This document shows positions 1 to 8,281 of a stretch of DNA of 64,000 bases, piece after piece. The position numbers and the translations under genes were made by a program. The stretch is from contig NZ_JACCBX010000006.1 in assembly GCF_013409995.1 (NCBI RefSeq), positions 184,437 to 248,436 on the forward strand, written 5' to 3'. The notes under the pieces were generated by a model. That model saw only the letters and a program-made list of their open reading frames with translations, had not been told where the DNA came from and searched no databases. Source of the stretch: Neobacillus driksii (GTDB taxonomy: Bacteria; Bacillota; Bacilli; Bacillales; Cytobacillaceae). The stretch's first letter is position 1. Each line of letters opens with the position of its first letter.

Positions 1-1
1 C

Positions 2-964
2 ATTGGAAAAATTATGCCATCTGCGCTCTTTTATGGAAAAGAAACACATGTCGGCGAACCACTAAGTGGCATTACAGCGCCATTTATTGCCTCATTTTTG
101 ACGCAGAGAATGGAGTGGAATTTGACTCTGCAAGAAAAAATGAATGGTGAAACTACACCACTTCCTGTTACCCTCCAGCAAAAAGATTTACGATTGGAAT
201 ACTCTGTTCAAACGCCTTATCGATCTGCAGCGTTATATAATGTGTTTTTAATGAAACGGACTGCAGATGAAATCATGGAGATTTTTGAAACAGTTGCCAT
301 TGATGCTGCAGAAGCTTGCAATCAAGCGTATAAAGAGGTTTGTTTGAAGCATTCTGTTCAGCCAGTGGGCGAAGTCCGTGTTTTGCGTTACGAGGATTTA
401 CAAACATATGCGACCCGTAAATTCGGATTGGATTTTGTGGAGGAAATAAAGTCTCAAGTTCAGGAAATGCCCAACTGGGATGACCGTGAAAAATCAATAC
501 GAATAGCAGACAGTCTGATGATTGAATGTCAGGAACTTGCACCAGCAATCGTCTTACTCTATGCACCACCTTATTATCCGGCGGTTAATTCATCTGATGA
601 TGACCTCGTCAAGAGATGTGTCCAGTTTGTTAGGGACATAGGACAGAGAAGATTTAATTTACCTGTAAAACAGGTTCATTATTTTAATGGAATAAGTGAC
701 TTAAGCTACGTTAACTATCATGATGAAGGCGAAGGGTGGACTGCATTTAAAGCGAATACACCAGTATGGGGAAGCAGTTACTGTATACCATTTGATGCCA
801 TGAGCCAGCTTTGTGCACCTGTCCTAAATGTCGGTCCATTTGGAAAAGATGCCCACAAACGAACAGAAAGACTGCACATAAAAAACTCTTTCGAAGAGGT
901 TCCTTATCTGGTTGAAAATATGTTAAAAATGATTATTAAGAGCATGTGTCAATCTGTTCATTGA
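2..964 (+). CDS. rocB: RocB-like M20-family arginine-utilisation protein (5' truncated by window edge)
   Basis: The reading frame is open from base 2, so this is the C-terminal ~320 residues of a longer protein (the B. subtilis relative is about 566 aa). The tail carries the GPFGKDAHKRTERLH segment, which I recognise from RocB, a member of the M20 zinc-peptidase superfamily encoded with arginine/ornithine catabolic genes. No signal peptide or membrane segment is seen in this part. The ATG at 14 is internal and not a start. A GC-rich hairpin follows the stop. Family identity is confident; the precise substrate of RocB is not known from sequence. Confidence 0.85.
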   Translation: MGKIMPSALFYGKETHVGEPLSGITAPFIASFLTQRMEWNLTLQEKMNGETTPLPVTLQQKDLRLEYSVQTPYRSAALYNVFLMKRTADEIMEIFETVAIDAAEACNQAYKEVCLKHSVQPVGEVRVLRYEDLQTYATRKFGLDFVEEIKSQVQEMPNWDDREKSIRIADSLMIECQELAPAIVLLYAPPYYPAVNSSDDDLVKRCVQFVRDIGQRRFNLPVKQVHYFNGISDLSYVNYHDEGEGWTAFKANTPVWGSSYCIPFDAMSQLCAPVLNVGPFGKDAHKRTERLHIKNSFEEVPYLVENMLKMIIKSMCQSVH

Positions 965-971
965 TTTAAGA

Positions 972-1004
972 AACTGGCACCTTCCGCGGAGGAGGGTGCC
1001 AGTT
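972..1004 (+). terminator. Hairpin after rocB
   Basis: Ten-base arms AACTGGCACC (972-981) and GGTGCCAGTT (995-1004) pair perfectly just after the rocB stop. There is no run of T immediately after it, so it is a weaker intrinsic terminator or an mRNA 3' end stabiliser. Confidence 0.6.
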
Positions 1005-1107
1005 AACATTTGTCCTTAAATAATTTCTTTCAATTATACTTTTTTTTAATACTCCTCGTTAATATGGGTAAAACAATAAGAAAATCACCTAAATGGAGGC
1101 AACTGTC

Positions 1108-1752
1108 ATGGAAGATTCTCCAAAAGAAATCGTTCCACTACCGCAGGAATTTTATGAACAACCTACCCTGGATCTAGCAAAGGCATTGCTCGGGTGCCTT
1201 CTCGTAAAAGAAAGCGATCAGGGGATGACTGCAGGTTATATTGTAGAAACAGAGGCATATATCGGTCCAGGTGACAGGGCTGCGCATAGTTACAATAATA
1301 AGCGGACGGCTAGAACGGAGATCATGTTCCATCATTCAGGGCTTGCCTATACGTATCTCATGCATACCCACTGCCTTTTCAATGTGGTCAGTGGCGGTGA
1401 AGAAAAACCTGAAGCCGTACTGGTCCGTGCTCTAGAACCTCGGTATGGTATCGAGTTGATGAAAACCAGAAGAAGAATTCAAGACCTGAATAACTTGACA
1501 AATGGTCCTGGAAAACTGACAAAATCATTGGGCGTTACAATGGATGATTATGGAAGTTCCCTTACACTTCCACCTTTATATATAGCTAAAGGTATTTTTC
1601 CGGATTGTATCTCAGTCGGAAAAAGGATTGGAATAGACAACTCAGGTGAAGCCAAGGATTACCCATGGCGTTTCTGGATTACCAATAATAAATTTGTTTC
1701 AAGACATCAAAAATCTGAATATGAAATAAAAATCAAAAGCGTTAATAATTAA
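1108..1752 (+). CDS. aag: DNA-3-methyladenine glycosylase (AAG/MPG family)
   Basis: This 214-residue protein has the AAG/MPG-family landmarks: a Y-x-x-P-T-L-D-L-A-x-x-L-L-G opening, the VETEAYIGPGDRAAHSY catalytic segment with the conserved Glu, then TYLMHTHCLFNVV and NGPGKLTKSLG. It excises alkylated purines (3-methyladenine, hypoxanthine) to start base-excision repair in the cytoplasm. The ATG at 1093 overlaps the ribosome site. GGAGG at 1095-1099 is correctly spaced (8 nt) for the ATG at 1108, so I use that start. It appears monocistronic between rocB and thrC. Confidence 0.93.
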   Translation: MEDSPKEIVPLPQEFYEQPTLDLAKALLGCLLVKESDQGMTAGYIVETEAYIGPGDRAAHSYNNKRTARTEIMFHHSGLAYTYLMHTHCLFNVVSGGEEKPEAVLVRALEPRYGIELMKTRRRIQDLNNLTNGPGKLTKSLGVTMDDYGSSLTLPPLYIAKGIFPDCISVGKRIGIDNSGEAKDYPWRFWITNNKFVSRHQKSEYEIKIKSVNN

Positions 1753-1890
1753 TGAAAATTCAAATAATAATTTCTAGACTATTCACTCAATTGTGTTAAA
1801 ATGAAATTTATATTTTAGAACTTTAAAAGGATACAATCTCACAATTCAAAACTGAGGCAATAAAACTTTTAATAGATATTGGAGGCAGCT

Positions 1891-3294
1891 ATGAACTTTG
1901 TTAGTACACGCGGCAATGTAAGTAAAATTGGTTTTATCGACACAGTCCTAATGGGACTGGCAAATGATGGAGGACTATTAGTACCGGAGAAAATCCCGCA
2001 GATTCCTGCAGAAAAGTTAGAGGCAATGTCTAAGTTAACGTATCAGGAATTAGCATACGAAATCTTTTCCTATTATGTTGATGGCGAAATTCCAGACAAT
2101 GACTTGAAAGAATTAATTGAGAAAAGCTATGCAACCTTCCGCCACCCAGAGGTTACACCTGTTCAAAAGCTGACGGATAACATGTATGTTTTAGAACTAT
2201 TCCACGGCCCAACCTTTGCTTTTAAAGATATTGCGCTTCAATTCTTAGGAAATTTATACTCCTATGTATCCAAACAGACAGGGGAGTCGATTCATATTCT
2301 CGGTGCTACTTCAGGGGATACCGGCGCCTCAGCGATTGAGGGTGTAAGAGGAAAAGAAGGAATTCGCATTTGTATTTTGCACCCACATGGCAAAGTAAGT
2401 AAGGTACAAGAATTACAAATGACGACTGTTGATGACAAAAGTGTTTTGAATTTAGCTATTAAAGGAACATTTGATGATGGTCAAAGAATCATCAAAGAAT
2501 TGTTCGCTGATGTGGATTTTAAAAACAAATACCATATGCGTGCGATTAATTCAATTAACTTTGTTCGAATCATGGCACAGACGGTTTATTATTTTTATGC
2601 GTATTTCCAGGTAAAAAAGGAAACTGATTTAACGACGATTAACTTTAGTGTGCCGACTGGAAATTTTGGCGATATCTTTGCTGGTTATCTTGCAAAGAAA
2701 ATGGGACTGCCAGTTGGGAAACTTATCGTTGCCACTAACGAAAATAATATTTTAGAAGATTTTATCCATGATGGAGTGTACAAGCCCGGTGAATTCCGCA
2801 GCACTTTCAGCCCTTCCATGGATATCCAGGTAGCAAGCAATTTTGAACGCTATCTATATTACTTGCTTGAAGAAGATCCAAAGGCCGTGTCGGACTTAAT
2901 GGAGAAATTCAATTCAGAAGGAAAAATTGTTGTAAGCGACGAGCTGCTTCAAAAGGTGCAGCAGGATTTTGCAGCACACGGTGTTAATGGGGAAGAATGC
3001 TTGCAAACGATTAGTAAGTACAATACAGAAACCAGTTATTTACTAGACCCCCATACTGCCTGTGGGGTAGCTGCATACGAAAGCTGTAATAAACCTGGTG
3101 AGATTTGTGTCACATTATCAACTGCTCATCCGGCAAAATTTAATGAATCCATTGAGCGTTGTCAGATCCAGCAGACATTCCCTGAGCAAATAAATCAATT
3201 ATTTAATAAACCACAATATGTAGAAGTTGTTGAAGCTGATAAAGGTGAAATTGTTCGTCATTTAGAAAAGCTTTTTAGTTTTACTACAAAATAA
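1891..3294 (+). CDS. thrC: Threonine synthase, long (class I) form
   Basis: PLP-dependent threonine synthase converting O-phosphohomoserine to threonine, 467 aa. The N-terminal TRGNVSKIGF and DGGLLVPE motifs, the PLP lysine in HGPTFAFKD (about K112), the LGATSGDTGASA phosphate-binding segment and the C-terminal STAHPAKF motif are all present. Length and motifs match the long E. coli/yeast-type enzyme, not the ~350-aa form usual in Bacillus hom-thrC-thrB operons, and hom and thrB are not adjacent here. GGAGG (1881-1885) precedes the ATG at 1891. A strong terminator follows, so it is a single-gene unit. Confidence 0.93.
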   Translation: MNFVSTRGNVSKIGFIDTVLMGLANDGGLLVPEKIPQIPAEKLEAMSKLTYQELAYEIFSYYVDGEIPDNDLKELIEKSYATFRHPEVTPVQKLTDNMYVLELFHGPTFAFKDIALQFLGNLYSYVSKQTGESIHILGATSGDTGASAIEGVRGKEGIRICILHPHGKVSKVQELQMTTVDDKSVLNLAIKGTFDDGQRIIKELFADVDFKNKYHMRAINSINFVRIMAQTVYYFYAYFQVKKETDLTTINFSVPTGNFGDIFAGYLAKKMGLPVGKLIVATNENNILEDFIHDGVYKPGEFRSTFSPSMDIQVASNFERYLYYLLEEDPKAVSDLMEKFNSEGKIVVSDELLQKVQQDFAAHGVNGEECLQTISKYNTETSYLLDPHTACGVAAYESCNKPGEICVTLSTAHPAKFNESIERCQIQQTFPEQINQLFNKPQYVEVVEADKGEIVRHLEKLFSFTTK

Positions 3295-3307
3295 ATCCGA
3301 AAATTGC

Positions 3308-3336
3308 GCACCCTCCGGACAGGAGGGTGCCTTTTT
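3308..3336 (+). terminator. Rho-independent terminator of thrC
   Basis: GCACCCTCC (3308-3316) pairs with GGAGGGTGC (3322-3330), followed by CTTTTT. Confidence 0.9.
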
Positions 3337-3402
3337 ACATTTTTAGAACATAGAATATGCTGTCCAACTTTGGATAAAGTAACACTAAAAGAGTAAAAGT
3401 AG

Positions 3403-3753
3403 GTGTTTGTCCTGAAATTTCTTGTACTTGGTGCAATTATTTTTGGTGCTATTGTTTTTTCCTTACTGCCAATATTATCAGCATATTTTTTTCAACCAAC
3501 TTTAAAAGACAGCATTAGATTTAATGTATATTTTCTCCCTATTTCTTTTATAGGAAACATCGTCCTATCATGGGGCTTCATTCAAGGCAGCAGAGTATTT
3601 GGAAATACGGTAATGCTAGGTGGTCTTCAAACTGGGGTATATGCAGTTGTTGTTACATTATTATCGATTTTGTTTTTACAGCAGAAGATTTCAGTTTATT
3701 CCATTATTGGACTTTTTCTAATTGCAATAGGTACTATCTTATTAAATAAGTAA
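3403..3753 (+). CDS. Small four-helix EamA/DMT-type membrane protein
   Basis: A 116-residue, very hydrophobic protein with about four membrane helices (roughly residues 3-28, 40-60, 66-88 and 95-113). The C-terminal pattern with LGGLQTGVYAVVV and IIGLFLIAIGTILL resembles half-size members of the drug/metabolite transporter superfamily. These may act as homo- or heterodimers; no partner gene is adjacent. The GTG at 3403 is the only upstream start in frame, and the ribosome site is poor. The substrate is unknown. Confidence 0.6.
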   Translation: MFVLKFLVLGAIIFGAIVFSLLPILSAYFFQPTLKDSIRFNVYFLPISFIGNIVLSWGFIQGSRVFGNTVMLGGLQTGVYAVVVTLLSILFLQQKISVYSIIGLFLIAIGTILLNK

Positions 3754-3791
3754 GCTTTTGTTCAATAAAGCTGCAAAATAAATACAATGAA

Positions 3792-3826
3792 AGCTTAGTT
3801 CATACAGAACTAGGCTATTTTATTTT
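3792..3826 (+). terminator. Terminator after the DMT-type gene
   Basis: AGCTTAGTTC (3792-3801) pairs with GAACTAGGCT (3807-3816) with one G-T pair, followed by a T-rich stretch. Confidence 0.75.
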
Positions 3827-3940
3827 TTTAAAACATGATATTTAAATGAATTTTAAATATTTTGTCGAATTTTAAAATGTTAATATGTTATATTAAAAAA
3901 TAGTAGCTTTAAAAGTACAGTTTTTTATGGAGGGATGGAA

Positions 3941-6466
3941 TTGGTTGGTTCTCATACTTTCCAATCTTCAATAGATTCGAAATTAGTAACAATTTCAGTT
4001 ATGCACAAAAAAAGTAATCTGGAACATGCTCATAGAGAGATAGAATTGATCTATATGATAAAGGGTAATTTACAGGTCAAAGTTAACAATAAAATCTTTC
4101 AAATGAAAAGTTCTGATTTTGTATTGGTGAATTCTAATGAATTTCATTCTTTCCAGTCTAATGAAGAGAATCTATTTATTGTTTTCCATCTTAATTACTT
4201 TGAATTAAGCTCACTTCTAGCTCAGAAAAATCTATTATTCATTTGTAATTCAATCGAGCACGATCACTCAGCCAATCAAAAATTGAGAACAGTGATGGAG
4301 GATTTACTAACGGTTTATATGAAAGTAAACCATTTTTCACAAGTGGAATTCTTAGAAAATACCTATAAATTCATTTCAACTCTTAAAATGAATTATTTAC
4401 AGAATCAAAATCAAATGCTGCTTAATACGTCTAATAAGGGTCAAAATGAACGACTAACAGATATCATTGATTACATTCAAAGCAATTATCGAGAGCCATT
4501 ATCGTTAGAGGAAGTAGCGGGTATTCATTATCTCTCCATTCCTTATTTATCTAAATTTTTTAAAAAACAAACTGGAAAAACATTTTCACAATACTTGAAT
4601 GAAATTCGTTTGGCACATGCTGTTAACGAATTAGTTAACTCTGACAAACCAATTACAAGAATTGCATTAGATAATGGATTTCCAAATTTAGCTTCTTTTA
4701 ATAGAGTGTTTAATGAAAGCTATCAGATTAAACCTGTTGAATACAGAAAACAAATGACAGGTTCGACAGTGGAAGAAAAAGACATTTCAAATGATATTAG
4801 CAATCTAGAAAACGATGAAGCTCTAACGGAGCTGCGCGATTATCTTAAAAGTACCGAGGAAAAAAGTATTCAATCAATTTCTGAATCTAGAGGTAATACG
4901 GAAACGGAAATTGTAAAAGTTGGAAAAACGGATGCTTTTGTAAAGTATTGGAATAGATTGCTTAATATCGGGTATGCAAAAGATTTATTGAATTCAGATA
5001 TGCAAGAGCAAATTACCCTTTTACAATCGGAAATCGGTTTTACCTACGCTAGATTTTGGGGATTGTTTGGTGATGATATGCTTCTAGAAGACCGCTCTGG
5101 CGGATCCATTATTTACAATTTTTCGAATGCAAACAAATTGCTGGATTTCCTCATTAAGAATAAATTAAAACCTTTCATTGAAATGGGTCCGAAACCAAAA
5201 ATCATTCAAAAAGCCATTGGTGAGACACTTGTAGTCCAAACTATAAGTGAAAGGACACTGTCAGAATGGCAAAATCTTGTGAAGGCATTTTTGTTACAAA
5301 GTATCGAGCGTTATGGTATTGAAGAAGTCGAGAGCTGGTACTTTGAAATGTGGCGGCCTATGGATGAATTTAACAGTGAAACACAGGAAGAAAAAGAATT
5401 CTTAGCGAAAATTAAGAATAATCAAATCAAAGAGCCTAAATATAGTGAGTTCTTTAAAATATTTAGTGAATTTAAAAGGACTGCGCAAGAACTGGTTCCT
5501 GGAGCAAGGATTGGCGGATGTGGTTTAAGTATGGATCTAGAAGGGGACAAACTGGATTTGTTACTTGAACAATGGAAAAAGGAAGAAATTCAGCCTGACT
5601 TTCTCTCTATTTATCTATATCCGATTGAAATAGATCGTGATAAATATCGGGTTCCAATTAAAAATTTACATTCTACTAATCCTCACTATGTGCTAAACAA
5701 GTTGAATGATGTGAGAAAATCTTTGAAAAAAGCAGGCTTAGAAAACTTAGAACTTAACGTCACTGAATGGAATATTAGCATATCGAATCGTAACTTTCTT
5801 AATGACAGCAGTTTTAAAGCAGCCTACATGGTAAAGAATATTGTTGAAAATTTGAATCAAAATCAATTGAAAATGATGGGATACTGGTTATGCTCTGATA
5901 TTTTTAGTGATTTTCGCGATTCGAAAAACATCCTTCATGGTGGTGCCGGGCTGCTGACGAAAAATGGCATCAAAAAACCAAGTTACCATGCATTTGTCCT
6001 GTTAAAACAATTAGGTGAGATTTTAGTGGCAAAGGGTGACAATTATATTGTTACCAAAAAATCCGGCGATCGCTATCAAGTATTATGCTTTAACTATAAG
6101 CATTTCAATTATTCTTATTACTTACATCCCGAGGGCAGCACAGGAATCAACGAGCAGTATGATATTTTTGAAAACAATGAACCTTTAAAACTTTCGTTAG
6201 AGATCCAAGATATTTCCAATGGGAAATACCGTGTTAAAGAACTAAAATTAAATCGCGAACATGGCAGTATATTAGATGAATGGTTGAAATTCGGTGTGGT
6301 GGATGACATCAAACCAGATGAAGTGGATTATTTTAAGCAAATTTGTGTTCCTCATATGAAAGTAGAGCATTCCCTTGTTGAAAATCATTCCATTGTCTTA
6401 AAAGGGGAACTTCAACCACATGAAGTACGCTTGTTTGAGCTTAATTTGCTATTTGGAGAGAGATAA
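3941..6466 (+). CDS. AraC-family regulator fused to a GH39-like domain
   Basis: The 841-residue protein has three parts. A cupin-like AraC sensor (about residues 1-150) is followed by two AraC helix-turn-helices (about 175-275, with YLSKFFKKQTGKTFSQYLNEIRLAHAV and GFPNLASFNRVFNESY-type motifs). A C-terminal region (about 310-830) resembles GH39 beta-xylosidases. The usual acid/base motif W-N-E-P is replaced by W-R-P-M near residue 466, while the nucleophile-type TEW motif near 607 remains. The domain may therefore bind sugar without hydrolysing it. GGAGG at 3929-3933 is 1 nt from the ATG at 3935 but 7 nt from the TTG at 3941, so the TTG start is preferred. It stands at the edge of the glycoside island and is a candidate master activator. 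Confidence 0.85.
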   Translation: MVGSHTFQSSIDSKLVTISVMHKKSNLEHAHREIELIYMIKGNLQVKVNNKIFQMKSSDFVLVNSNEFHSFQSNEENLFIVFHLNYFELSSLLAQKNLLFICNSIEHDHSANQKLRTVMEDLLTVYMKVNHFSQVEFLENTYKFISTLKMNYLQNQNQMLLNTSNKGQNERLTDIIDYIQSNYREPLSLEEVAGIHYLSIPYLSKFFKKQTGKTFSQYLNEIRLAHAVNELVNSDKPITRIALDNGFPNLASFNRVFNESYQIKPVEYRKQMTGSTVEEKDISNDISNLENDEALTELRDYLKSTEEKSIQSISESRGNTETEIVKVGKTDAFVKYWNRLLNIGYAKDLLNSDMQEQITLLQSEIGFTYARFWGLFGDDMLLEDRSGGSIIYNFSNANKLLDFLIKNKLKPFIEMGPKPKIIQKAIGETLVVQTISERTLSEWQNLVKAFLLQSIERYGIEEVESWYFEMWRPMDEFNSETQEEKEFLAKIKNNQIKEPKYSEFFKIFSEFKRTAQELVPGARIGGCGLSMDLEGDKLDLLLEQWKKEEIQPDFLSIYLYPIEIDRDKYRVPIKNLHSTNPHYVLNKLNDVRKSLKKAGLENLELNVTEWNISISNRNFLNDSSFKAAYMVKNIVENLNQNQLKMMGYWLCSDIFSDFRDSKNILHGGAGLLTKNGIKKPSYHAFVLLKQLGEILVAKGDNYIVTKKSGDRYQVLCFNYKHFNYSYYLHPEGSTGINEQYDIFENNEPLKLSLEIQDISNGKYRVKELKLNREHGSILDEWLKFGVVDDIKPDEVDYFKQICVPHMKVEHSLVENHSIVLKGELQPHEVRLFELNLLFGER

Positions 6467-6467
6467 A

Positions 6468-6506
6468 ATAGAGGGTAAAAATCGTTATGCGATTTTTACC
6501 CTCTAT
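6468..6506. terminator. Bidirectional terminator between convergent genes
   Basis: A perfect 17-bp stem (6468-6484 with 6490-6506) and a 5-nt loop lie between the stop of the AraC-GH39 gene and the stop of the convergent deglycosidase beta gene. Either orientation could use it, although the T tracts are short. Confidence 0.75.
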
Positions 6507-6513
6507 CATTTTA

Positions 6514-6906
6514 TTAAGCTATTTCCACTGTCCTTACTTTACGTCCTGCTAAAGGAACAGGTATATAGGCAGTACGCACGACTACATCTAAAGCAATCTC
6601 ATGACTCCCGTTGGATAAACCACCATCTTTGAGAACTCTTACTGTTAACGGTTCTCCATATTCCCATTTATAGGATGTGACGGTTTCCATTTCATCTAAC
6701 GTAAACCAAGCGACCTCATCAACAGAACAAACAATATGTTCACGTGCAATCTTTTCACCATCTACTTCAACTCCAATATCATTGACCATGGATAGCGGAA
6801 TACCCCGGTAATAAGTAATATTGGTCTTCAATTCAAATCCAGTCACGTTTCCTGCCTCTACTATATTTTTACAAGTGTTTTCAAGGAAAACATTATTATC
6901 AAACAT
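6514..6906 (-). CDS. C-glycoside deglycosidase beta subunit-like (DUF6379 type), copy 1
   Basis: This 130-residue protein belongs to the small beta subunits that pair with an isomerase-fold alpha subunit in C-glycoside deglycosidases (DfgB/CarC type). Visible family marks are YYRG (32-35), VDGE and the GGLSNGSHEI segment near the C-terminus, all shared with the two other copies here. In the known enzymes the complex cleaves the bond between a 3-oxo-glucosyl C1 and an aromatic carbon. It lies directly after the alpha gene: its ATG is 1 nt past the alpha stop, and its AGGAGG overlaps the alpha 3' end, so the two are translationally coupled. Family call is from memory of motifs, without a search. 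Confidence 0.75.
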   Translation of the reverse strand: MFDNNVFLENTCKNIVEAGNVTGFELKTNITYYRGIPLSMVNDIGVEVDGEKIAREHIVCSVDEVAWFTLDEMETVTSYKWEYGEPLTVRVLKDGGLSNGSHEIALDVVVRTAYIPVPLAGRKVRTVEIA

Positions 6907-6907
6907 A

Positions 6908-7927
6908 TTAATATACCTCCTGGCCTTCTAATTCTTTAATTACGTTTCGAATAAGCTTTTGATGTGCTAGAACCTGCTCTTTTTCCTGCATTGGATGTCC
7001 AGGAAGCACCCAGCGGTTTCCTTCATATTCTGTAGAAACATAACCATCGTAGCCTTTATCATGCAAATATTGAAGAATGCCTTTATAATCAATGGAATAT
7101 TCTTCTCCCTTTTCTGTCATTTCAAATAACTTAAAGTGGAAATGTTTAATGTATGGAAAATATTCATTTAAAACACTGAAATGTTCATTTTCATATCCAT
7201 CAGCCATATGAGCAAAGAAGTAATCGGCATCGGATTTTAATAGTTGCTTCAATTCAGTTGGAAATCCATTATGTTCTAGATATACTTTTCTAGGATCTTT
7301 TCCTTGCTCGAATATATGATTGATATAATCAATTACTTCTTGGTTTGTACCTAAATGCTTACAATAATCAGCCATTACTCTTGGCAGTCTGTTGCAGAAA
7401 ATTCCTGTATCAATCACTAGACCGATATAAGGAGAATTTAATCTCTTCATTTCCTTAATAAAATCTTGTGTTTTCTTAACATCGAAGCTTAAACCAGCAT
7501 GAATCTCCAACGCTAAGGTAACATTGTATTTTTCAGCATATGGCAATAATGGTTCGATAACATAAGCGGGTACCATTGACACCAAACGAATCAACTTAAT
7601 CCCTAAACGATTTGCAAGCTTAATTTCTTCTATTAGTAAATCAACACACTCTTTTTTAGTTAATTCGCGATTTTTATATAAGTTTGTGTTTAAGAAGACG
7701 TCTGCAATGACTGGCTTCATTTTATAGGTAGATACTAATCGATCCCAATCTGCTAAAGTTTGTTCCGAAGGATGTGGTGCGTTATGCATCATCTGATCGG
7801 GAATGATTTCAATTCCTTCGACTGAATTTTCTGCTAGAAATTTGAAGATATCCTCTAGGCTCATACGCTTATTTAAATATTCATCCTGCAAACTATACAA
7901 ACTTACGCATGTATTTATTTTGCTCAT
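6908..7927 (-). CDS. C-glycoside deglycosidase alpha subunit-like isomerase-fold protein, copy 1
   Basis: This 339-residue TIM barrel is of the sugar phosphate isomerase/epimerase (xylose-isomerase-like) superfamily. The four divalent-metal ligands expected for the fold are visible: E141 in LEIH, D173 in IDTG, H262 or H264 in KHFHFK, and E300 or E302 in STEYE. His143 in the EIH motif sits where the deglycosidase family has its proposed catalytic base. It is coupled to the beta gene downstream, which is diagnostic of the DfgA/CarB group rather than of ordinary sugar epimerases. AAGGGAG precedes the ATG. Its promoter is the minus-strand member of the shared regulatory architecture. Substrate (flavonoid or other C-glycoside) is inferred only. 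Confidence 0.75.
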   Translation of the reverse strand: MSKINTCVSLYSLQDEYLNKRMSLEDIFKFLAENSVEGIEIIPDQMMHNAPHPSEQTLADWDRLVSTYKMKPVIADVFLNTNLYKNRELTKKECVDLLIEEIKLANRLGIKLIRLVSMVPAYVIEPLLPYAEKYNVTLALEIHAGLSFDVKKTQDFIKEMKRLNSPYIGLVIDTGIFCNRLPRVMADYCKHLGTNQEVIDYINHIFEQGKDPRKVYLEHNGFPTELKQLLKSDADYFFAHMADGYENEHFSVLNEYFPYIKHFHFKLFEMTEKGEEYSIDYKGILQYLHDKGYDGYVSTEYEGNRWVLPGHPMQEKEQVLAHQKLIRNVIKELEGQEVY

Positions 7928-7956
7928 TAAAAATTCTCCCTTCGTTTTTTCTTATT

Positions 7957-8035
7957 TGATGTCGCTTACATATGTATCATAACCTGTGTCTCCCTCCATT
8001 CCTTTTCATTAATTATCTTAGTAGATAGATATTTT
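7957..8035 (-). promoter_or_regulatory. Regulon promoter of the alpha1-beta1 operon (minus strand)
   Basis: Reading the minus strand: an AGATAATTAATG site (complement of 8007-8018), then a TATGAT -10 hexamer (complement of 7976-7981) 37 bp after the site start, then a cre-like TGTAAGCGACATCA (complement of 7957-7970) overlapping the expected start of transcription. The site lies 64 bp from the near half of the palindrome at 8071-8105. The same layout precedes the genes at 8282, 17301, 24727 and 27947. Confidence 0.75.
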
Positions 8036-8070
8036 CGTCTCATTTTCCTCTCATTTTATTGATGATAATT

Positions 8071-8105
8071 AGAGGTTAAAAAAAACAGTTAGATTTTTAA
8101 CCTCT
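8071..8105. promoter_or_regulatory. Shared inverted-repeat operator in the divergent intergenic region
   Basis: Perfect 12-bp arms AGAGGTTAAAAA (8071-8082) and TTTTTAACCTCT (8094-8105) are separated by 11 bp. The half-sites start 21 bp apart, about two helical turns. Near-identical copies with the same spacing lie at 12688-12718, 17104-17134, 24547-24577 and 27778-27808. One palindrome appears to serve both divergent operons, since a third site lies 64 bp away on each side. Confidence 0.75.
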
Positions 8106-8141
8106 TCTAAATTTTGGTGCAGTATGAAAACAAAATGAATT

Positions 8142-8221
8142 AAAATCTACAATAAATTGGTTAACAGGTGAGGAGATGTGCATAAACAAATTGATTAAAA
8201 TAAGATTGTAAGCGTTACTCA
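8142..8221 (+). promoter_or_regulatory. Regulon promoter of the 8282 operon
   Basis: AAAATCTACA at 8142-8151 is followed by GGTTAACAGGTG (8159-8170). A TAAAAT -10 hexamer (8196-8201) begins 38 bp after the third-site start, and a degenerate cre (TGTAAGCGTTA core, 8207-8221) lies at the expected start point. No good -35 is present, as expected of an activator-dependent promoter. The rest of the 354-bp region between 7927 and 8282 holds the palindrome at 8071 and the opposing promoter. Confidence 0.7.
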
Positions 8222-8281
8222 AATACAAATTGTTATATAGATTGATAGACCAATAATAAATTGGAAAAGAGAGGATTAGAA

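Noticed and set aside
1753..1890. Possible T-box or other riboswitch before thrC
   Set aside because: The leader is short (138 bp) and AT-rich. I find no T-box sequence, specifier-like stem or leader terminator.
8207..8221. TGTAAGCGTTACTCA as a full cre box
   Set aside because: The left half and core match, but the right half is offset by one base from the consensus. I keep it only as a degenerate element in the promoter entry.
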